Assembly (NCBI GenBank): GCA_964017145.1
Contig: OZ024845.1
Coordinates: forward strand, 992,001 to 1,056,000
Direction: 5' to 3'
DNA length: 64,000 nt
DNA from: Agrocybe praecox
Taxonomy: Eukaryota > Basidiomycota > Agaricomycetes > Agaricales > Agrocybaceae
Positions 54,946-64,000 of the stretch are shown here, piece by piece (position 1 is the first letter of the stretch; every line of letters begins with the position of its first letter). A program made the translations under genes and the position numbers. Below the pieces are notes generated by a model. It did no database searches. It was not told the origin of the DNA and worked only from the letters and a program-made list of their open reading frames with translations.

Positions 54946-55491
54946 ATGTATGCCCTTCCAACAGTAAGAGACCTGGCGCTTTCCTTCGGAGCTAAAAATT
55001 TATGGGGCACCCGCTCAACGGTCTAGAAGTGGATTCCGGGAGGGCATTGTATAAGACCAAGAGACAAGTGACCGTATCAGTGCCACAGTGGGAACTTGAT
55101 GCTCAGCGATCAATTTTTCCTCAAGCGCCCGGATTCAAAGTTCAATCTCTGTTTTGCACTCTTCGGCACCAGGGCTTCACAGAAGCAAATTTCGTCTTTA
55201 TCTTTCTCGTCAAAGACCCTGCTTGATGGGGGTATCGTCTATTTTCTGTCTGCGGTTCTTCTCATAAACATTTTTGCCTCCGACTTAAGCTCCGCTCGCT
55301 TATTGCCCACCTTCGTGTCCTATTTATATGCTACCCTTGCTTGCCATTGCATTTATGTAGTAAGTAATAGACTTACGAACCGAAGAATCTTGACGCAAAG
55401 AATGAAGAATATGTATTATGGGAAATTCGAAATACTACGGTATCCCAGTGTAATTGCCGCACCTAATAAGGTTGTACTAGGGTTTCTAGTT
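54946..55491. other. Intergenic, PPO promoter side
   Basis: No gene; frames at 55002-55530 (+) overlap and lack domains. Confidence 0.5.
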
Positions 55492-57753
55492 CTAAATCGA
55501 TACAGACAAGTACAGCATAATTATAGATGACACGATATATAAGAAGCCGAGGTTCGACTTCAAAGCTGCACTTTTGCCTGGCGGACTGGGCATACTCGTC
55601 GCCGCCGCCCCTTGAATAGCTTGCTTGATATCGTCGGGGACGGTTGTTGCCTGAACGAGCTGCGAGTAATCAACATTTGTGGGAAGCTGGCCATTGGCAG
55701 AAAAATAGGATTGGATCTTGGATATATCGAACGACGGCGTTGCGGATGCTGCGGCCATGAGAGTTCCAGTCGGCGCTGCAGTCAGGATGGAAGGGGATGT
55801 AGCGTTTGTGCTTGTAACGCTATTATCCACAACCACAAAGCATGAGCTCGTACCATTTCCACTCTCTCCAGTCTGGTTGAATAGCGAAAAGTTTCCGTGA
55901 GGAAACTCTTCATCCCAGGGAGAAAAAAGATCGGTCAAGTCTCCTACTAGACCGACTTGCGTTCCAAATGTCATTTCTCCTGCGAGTTGAAAGGCTATGG
56001 GAAATGATTCAAAGTCATTGTCGGTAATGGGCTCGCAGTTACGATTTACATTCTCCGTCATGTTTGCTGAGAAAGTGATGTCGGGGGCGCTTTGTGAGAG
56101 ACGCGCTTCGATAAGAGGCTCGTCCCCAAATGGGAGGGTTATACCAACTCCAATGAACGGAGAGACATTCATTGTTAAGGTCGAGTTAAGAGTTCCACCC
56201 AGGAGCCTCAAAGGAATGATTTCAAATTTGGCGGTATTCCTATAAACACGAAGTTAAGAATAGACGCCGACCATCACAGCCTAAAAATAGCTCAACGTAC
56301 CATCCTTTATCACTTTCCGTTTGCTTGAGAAAATCATAGGTTGCGAATGCTCCAGGGTCAATCTAAAAGCTTATCAGAGACCTATATATTGGATAAGACA
56401 CATAAACGACTAACTGTTGCTTTAGCGCCCATAGTAAAATTCATCGCCCCATTCAAATTGAGCTGAAGTCCAGCCGAAATTCCAACCTCAGGACCAATGC
56501 TTAGGAGGTCTCTGATCTGTAAAAATATTCAATATACTTATGGAAGCAATGGAGCGGGTAAACGATTGAATGCTGATTTACTCACCGCCAGGGGTGTCAA
56601 TGGGATATTGAACAGGTCACGATCGTGAGAAAATGACAAGCCAGTTGCACCCACTGAGAAGCCGAGAAGAATGGTCTGATTAAAGTTGTTGACGGTCGCA
56701 GTGATGGACATTGTAGTGACAGATAAATCCGACACTGTGATGTTCACATCCACCGTGAAATCGAAGTCGACGCTGCACTCGAGGCAAAGGATATTGAGGT
56801 TTGCACTTCCCAATTCGCTAAAAATAATGAAAGTCAGCTCTTAACACCCTCTCATAAGTTCAAAAAATGTAGAACACACTCTTGTAAGCTCGATGGTAAG
56901 GATGATGTGTTTGCGGAAATGATATCTAAGCCGCTGAAATCATTGTTGTATGTTGGATTAAAAGTCTCCCTCCGCGCAAGACCATCGTGTATGGTTCCAG
57001 GTTCCAACACCCCTCTCATCGATTGTCCAAGTAGAACAATATTATAGGCTCCGAGCCTGTGTAAGGAAATAGACTCTGCTACAAGCTTGATGTGTTGGGC
57101 TGTCAGGTTGGTCTCTATATCATGGATCCTAAAGTTGTCATTTTAATAGGGAGGTGATGGTGCACTACCCCGAGCGACGAACCTCCAAGCCCCATATTCG
57201 TTGTCGAAATTGCACCCAGAGTGCGAGGTCAAAAGGTTGAGACGACGGAATGACCTCCACGCTTTTGAGGCTTCGTCCACGCTTTCCAGCGAGTCAAGCT
57301 GAATATATATAGTCGAAAATCCTCCAGAAGTAGGCAAACTCGGGGTGCATTCTATAGACTTCAAAAGACTATCAAATGTACCCACTACCACGATAGGAGT
57401 CTCTGAAGTGTCGAATGAAACTAGAGCGCCAGTAGGACTGTTTTCTGTGGTAAAACAAAAATATAAGTTAGACATATAAACGCTTAATCTCAATAAGCGA
57501 AAGATCGCTCGGACAAACCGTTTTCATACTCAATCATAACAGAGCTCCGAGGGTTGAAAATATTCTCTCCGACGAGGTTTCGTCGATAAAATGATTGGGA
57601 TTTGCGGGGAGTAAGAAATTTAGTCGCTGGCACTACAGTTGGTAATCCAAACGACGTTTCTGAACCCAATGATGCAGCCAAATCCGGGCGAACAACGAGG
57701 ACCAGTAAGGTAAAAGCTTTGAGTAGGGACAGTTTCCGAGTTAGGATGGGCAT
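55492..57753 (-). CDS. Secreted, probably GPI-anchored protein (DUF7029/DUF7223-like)
   Basis: About seven exons. Exon 1 (57753 to about 57508) encodes a signal peptide, with core L-L-K-A-F-T-L-L-V-L-V-V and a likely cut after A-A-S. The following exons carry an N-S-P-T-G-A-L-V-S-F-D-T segment and a C-x-x-x-L-P-T-S-G-G-F-S-T-I-Y segment. Next come beta-rich exons (L-G-S-A-N-L-N-I-L-C-L-E-C, then S-I-T-A-T-V-N-N-F-N-Q-T-I), many N-glycosylation sequons, and a Ser/Thr-rich stretch. The end is S-N-L-G-F-L-Y-I-V-S-S-I-I-M-L-Y-L, a C-terminal hydrophobic tail typical of GPI anchoring. The layout resembles fungal DUF7029 plus DUF7223 surface proteins; that name is from memory and moderate. Likely cell-wall or surface exposed. 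Exon 1 splices at G-GTTTGT, the least certain junction. Confidence 0.68.
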
Positions 57754-59383
57754 GGTTAACTAGTAAAGGTATAGAGGACCAGCGATAGGAAAAAGCGGAT
57801 ATTTAAGTCAAATACAAGTGGATTGTTAGGCGCCTCATTGTAATAGTAGCGCCTTAAATCGTAGCGCCCGCCGTCCAAAACCAAAAAAAAGTCATCAAAA
57901 CATTGTAACGCGTAGATTCCATCATAGCTGTGTGGCAGTTACTAGTAGGTTCAGTGACAGTTGCAATAGTACTCATAAAAAATGCTATCCATGCGACCAT
58001 CATCTATTTTGGGTTTTCTACCTAATGGGACGTCGACCGAGGACTATGAGATAAGGATAAGGCAGGCACGTAATACGTTACTATATTATGAGATAAAGCA
58101 ATTATATAGCTGTAGTAGTGATACAAATTTGGGTGAATAGGTCGCGGTATCGATTTTGTCATATCTGTGCACGGGATGGAGCCTCTACCTATGTTCTTTT
58201 ATTCGAGACCCTACTATATGCTCACCCAGTGGTTGTCAAACATATCTATGACTTATAGCCTGATTCCGTCGCCCGAGCTAAACAAATTTTTGCCCTGTTA
58301 AGCATGGTCTAAATATTGCCTCCCCCCGGGAAACGCGAGTTATTTTGGGTTTTTCTCGGCATACCCTTTCTGCAGCCAAAAATATGTGAGCCGCACATTC
58401 CTAGTCCCCGTCTTAGTGCTTGTGTCCTGGGTGTTGCTCTGTGCTTCTGATCATCTATCTGTCCAAGGCCCACAGTCTTCAAAATTGAAAACATGTAGAT
58501 CCCCGGCAGAAACATGTATTCTAGCCTATGATGAACTAGGTTGAATCCTTCTTACGTGTTTCGGTTTAACACAGATATCAAATGAAGAAATAGCGCTGTC
58601 TAGCTAGGCTTGGTCAAGGCAGACAACGACTCGGGAGGGATACAACATTACTTGGAAGCTGCGAAAGTGGGATAAATGATAATAAATGGAGAGCACAAGC
58701 CATGGCGTGACTGGACAGTTAAATGTCCGCCATGTGAGCGCTTGATCACCGATCAGCAGCAGCACTCAATTTGCAACGGGATCCAGAATCTACATCTAAG
58801 ATGAAATAAATAAATTTTTGTACAATGCTCTAGGCATAAGTTTGAGTATCCAAACAAAAGTCATCCCCCTACAGCATCAAACCTCAATGAAAGCCTGATC
58901 AATCATACGTGCCCACCAAATAATCACAACAAACTGCACAGAAGCACATATATATCAAGAGTCGCCACCATAGGTGCATTTTTTTAAATGAAAAGACGGC
59001 AACATACTCAACATGAAACTCCTTGCAGTTACAGCTCGATCGTACCGGTTATGCGTACCGAGAAGAAAAAGGCGAAACAAAATATCACAGCGACTATATC
59101 GTACCAACGCGAGACACAGAGGAAAAATGGAAATGAATAGGATAATAAACAAAGAGAACAAAAAAAAAGTGAACAGGAAGGTCGAAGGAAATCGATAACG
59201 ACGAGACACGAACAAAAACCAATAATGAGCGTGGAAGGAGATTAGAGTAATGACTAGGCAAAACGACTGGGGCTGGGGTTATATGCGAGAACTGTGATAG
59301 AATATACAGACAAGTTTGATAAGGACCTCTTTCAATTAAGTCCGCCCTTGCATCATTATCATCAAAAGTCGTGTCCTTCTCGT
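57754..59383. other. 1.6-kb gene desert
   Basis: Promoter of the GPI-type gene and 3' region of PP1. A/T-rich with no supported ORF; frames at 58309-58515 and 58955-59560 have no domain and partly overlap the PP1 last exon. Confidence 0.5.
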
Positions 59384-61007
<1,624 letters not shown>

Positions 61008-61993
61008 GATTCCCTACGCTGAAAAGGCCCTGTGTCTGTTTTCTAAGTTGAATAGAAGTGTTTCTATGTCGATTCCGCTGACCTGAGCTCCAAAAGGATG
61101 TGGAAGATGGGAAAAGAGAGTGCGGGGACGGAGTATCGGTGGTTGAATGACCCTCGATGTTAAGCTTTCAGCACGGGGCCAAAGAAAGATTTTTAGCCGG
61201 ATTGGCAAGGATTAAAGAAAGAAAAGGGGCGCAAAAGAGGAAATGGATTGCTCGGGGACGTTGTTTTGAAGATGAATGAATATCGATGGTGGGCGGTGCT
61301 GATAACAGCGGACCTCAACACGGCCCTCTTCGGATTTCACCCGTGGGAAAGTGAAAATAGTTCAACAGTTCCCTAAGCCCTTACTGCTGCATTCTTATCA
61401 CTGCTGACACTGCATCTTTCTTGTTCCTCAATGTTCATTTCACACCCGTCTGAATTTTTATTTTATCGTCATGGTGCATAAACGAGAATTCAAAATATCA
61501 AGACCACCCTTTACACGACGGTGTTAGAGAATTCTTATCTTTCTCTTGCTTCTCAAGTGGAACGACAAGCGCTCGATTGTTAAGGGTTTAAGGTGGAATC
61601 ATCGACCGTTATGCTGTTATATTTATAGAGATGAAGGTTATTAGGCTTTTCAATTACCAAGGTCTTGTTCCTATCAAGTCCAAGACCAGGAAGACGAGAA
61701 GAATTCTTTGTATGAGAAACAAATGGGCTCATCTAGCAGGTAGCAGGAGAGGCAAGAATTCAAATCCAGAACGATTTTAGACGCCGAGGCAGGAGGAACG
61801 TTTAATAAAGTCTTCAAAAACCAATTTGGACGAATGGCATGGATCCCCTGGGAACCCAACTGCAGTATGGTGCGTTTTTCGGATAGCTCAGTCATCATTC
61901 ATCGACCGTTGTGCGCTCGAGAAACATCAGGGGCTGGATCTGATGCTCCAATGATTTCGCTGCGCATGTTCGCACGGCTTCTCCACCACAACC
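61008..61993. promoter_or_regulatory. Divergent spacer between PP1 and GPAT
   Basis: 986 bp. No gene; contains both promoters. Frames at 61674-61898 (-) and 61834-62028 (+) overlap and have no domain. Confidence 0.45.
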
Positions 61994-64000
61994 ATGTCAA
62001 TGACCAGCAGGCAGAGAACCAGCTATGACGCTGCGATACTTTTCTGGAGGATGATCCTTCAGATATTTTTCAGAGAAATCACGCCTCGAGGAGGATCAAA
62101 CATCCCGAGGGAAGGGCCAATCATCTTTGTCGGTGGGCCTCATAACAACCAGGTGAGTGACATTGAATATTAGTCGGGTATCATCGATATCTGACGTGTG
62201 TAGTTTCTGGATCTCATCCTAAATGTGCAAGTTTACGAGGAATCGGCAAGACATGTACAATTTCTCATGGCTGCACATAGCATGAAGCGGAGGTGGATTG
62301 GGTTTTTCGCTAGGTTGATGGCATGCAGTATGTCATACACTGAACTTTATCATACCCAGTTTCTAACGTTCTGTAGTCCCTGTAAGAAGAGCAGCAGACG
62401 AAGCGAAACCAGGAAAAGGACGGTTATCTGTTTCTACAGACGATCCCTGTCTTGTCCTCGGAGAAGGGACGCAATTCGTGAGCGAGCTCCAACCTCGCAT
62501 GCAAATCATGCTTCCCAAATCAGCCGGTTCGGTATCTGCAGAAGTGGTCGAAGTCATCTCTGACACTAAGTTGCGCATAAAGAAAGTGTTCAGCGAACAA
62601 TTTTCAGGGCTTCAGTACAAAATACTGCCCGTCGTGGACCAATCTGACATGTACCGACATGTGTACCAATGCCTGCAGAATGGGGGAAGCATCGGTATCT
62701 TCCCTGAAGGTAATTACATCGAATGACTTCATGCCGTATCTCAATTAATTAATAGGTGGGAGCCACGACCGCACCGATCTCCTTCCACTCAAAGCCGGAG
62801 TGTCCATCATGGCTCTCGGAGCAATGGCTGATGACCCCAACGTAAAAGTCAAAATAGTACCAGTCGGGTTGAACTACTTCCACGCACATAAATTCCGTTC
62901 TCGTGCTGTTGTAGAATTTGGGAGTGCGCTCGATGTCCCACCGGAATACGTCGACATGTTCAAGCAAGGGGGGGCTAAGAAGCGAGAGGCGGTGGCTAGA
63001 TTTTTGGATCTTATCTATGATGGGCTCAAGACTGTTACAGTTAGAGCGCCTGATTACGATACGTTAATGGTAAGTCTATACCTCATACTCCAGGGTTTCA
63101 ATCTTTGACCATCCTTTTCGCAGCTAATTCAAGCTGCCCGGCGACTGTACCAACCTCCAAACCATCATCTGACCCTCGACCAAGTCGTCGAGATTAACCG
63201 AAAGCTCCTGGAAGGTTACGAAAAATTCAAAGATCAGCCCACAGTACAAGCACTACAAAAGGATGTTTTGAAATACAACCGCCTCCTTCGTAATCTCGGT
63301 CTTCGAGATCATCAGGTATGTTTCTCATTTTTGCGTTCATACATTTAATAATGGTCCTGTCTGATTCATTCAGGTTCCACGTGCACAGAAGAGTGGATGG
63401 AAGACATTTGGCTTGCTCGCGTATCGATTTTTCTTGTTACTGGCTTGGACGATTCTCGCCCTCCCAGGGACAATTCTCAATGCCCCTATCCTGATTCTAG
63501 CATCCGTGATATCGAAAAAGAAAGCAAAAGGTCATTGCTATTTCATTTTTTGTGTTATTCATCCCGATCTCCCAAAGATCAGTACTAATTGCCATATATT
63601 GCACACAACAGAAGCCCTCGCGGCCTCCGTCGTCAAGATCGCTGGAAGGGACGTTTTGGCCACATGGAAAGTCCTCATTGCTCTAGGCCTTACCCCGGCT
63701 CTTTTCTCTCTGTATGCTATCATTGCTACTGTTATAGCAACGCGGGCCAATGCACCCGCGAAGTGGAGGTTCCTGACGCCTTTGTTGACATTTACTGGTC
63801 TGCCTATCATGAATTATGCTACATTGAAATTTGGTGAAGCTGGGGTGGATGTCTTAAAGTAAGCTCTTTGTTCTGATGTTTTTTTATATCGTACCTTTGT
63901 TTCTATTTCCACTCCTCTTGTTGCTAAAGACGACAATAGTGCTGATCTTTTACATCATTCGTTCCACGATGTAGATCACTTCCTCCTCTCATTGTTGCGC
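61994..64000 (+). CDS. Glycerol-3-phosphate acyltransferase, Sct1/Gpt2 type (partial)
   Basis: Exons 61994-62152, 62204-62327, 62377-62709, 62756-63069, 63124-63315, 63374-63530, 63612-63858 and 63975 onward stay in frame; the gene runs off the window. Starts MSMTSRQRTSYDAAILFWRM. The acyltransferase blocks are clear: G-G-P-H-N-N-Q-F-L-D (block I, His and Asp), then F-P-E-G-G-S-H-D-R-T-D-L-L-P-L-K-A-G (block III, cut by an intron after F-P-E-G), and V-P-V-G-L-N-Y-F (block IV). Two or more hydrophobic segments follow (F-G-L-L-A-Y-R-F-F-L-L-L-A-W and T-W-K-V-L-I-A-L-G-L-T). It acylates glycerol-3-phosphate (and perhaps DHAP) at the ER or lipid-droplet membrane, the first step of glycerolipid synthesis. 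The ATG at 62025 is rejected because it stops after nine codons. Confidence 0.9.

Noticed and set aside
62025..62055. ATG as GPAT start
   Set aside because: Its frame stops after nine codons; the ATG at 61994 gives a continuous frame into the acyltransferase block.

Overview
The window is nuclear DNA from a mushroom-forming basidiomycete (Agaricomycetes, most likely Agaricales). This rests on dense genes split by many GT-AG introns of about 40-85 bases, TATA boxes 55-150 bases upstream of start codons, and families that are expanded in that class (NACHT NTPases, DUF6535 membrane proteins, BTB and F-box proteins, MYND-finger proteins). I cannot name the species. Product names come from recognising protein families; no database search was run. 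Exon borders were read by eye, and reading frame was checked across the junctions of most spliced genes.

Layout. 0.1-1.6 kb: two head-to-head CsbD-like stress genes. 1.6-4.9 kb: mostly non-coding, with a broken small heat-shock gene start and one or two candidate small secreted proteins. 4.9-8.5 kb: a NACHT NTPase (-). 8.8-11.5 kb: a Vps3/TGFBRAP1-like vesicle-tethering gene (+) that lacks its N-terminal CNH domain. 11.7-14.8 kb: a GNAT acetyltransferase and the G-alpha chaperone Ric8 (both -). 15.7-16.8 kb: a spliced transcript of unknown coding status running into a duplicated block of about 200 bp. 17.7-18.9 kb: an ADP-ribosylglycohydrolase (+). 19.0-21.7 kb: two tandem MYND-finger paralogues (-). 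22.2-23.0 kb: an orphan Ser/Pro-rich protein (+). 23.3-25.3 kb: divergent ribosomal protein genes uS15 (RPS13, -) and eS6 (RPS6, +). 25.8-27.5 kb: an uncharacterised acidic protein made of two copies of an unnamed domain. 28.2-30.5 kb: a DUF6535 membrane protein (+). 31.0-33.0 kb: an F-box protein (-). 34.0-47.9 kb: four tandem MATE-type transporters (-). 48.9-50.1 kb: a BTB protein (-). 50.1-53.3 kb: no intact gene, but a decayed one. 53.3-54.9 kb: protoporphyrinogen oxidase (-). 55.5-57.8 kb: a secreted, probably GPI-anchored protein (-). 59.4-61.0 kb: protein phosphatase 1 catalytic subunit (-). 62.0-64.0 kb: a glycerol-3-phosphate acyltransferase (+) that runs off the end.

The genes do not form one pathway. 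Housekeeping genes (ribosomal proteins, PP1, PPO, GPAT, Ric8) alternate with expanded or fast-evolving families. The parts that look least described are the two-copy domain protein at 25.8-27.5 kb, the spliced transcript and repeat at 15.7-16.8 kb, the MATE array with its shared N-terminal dileucine motif, and the NACHT gene lying next to the shortened CORVET gene.
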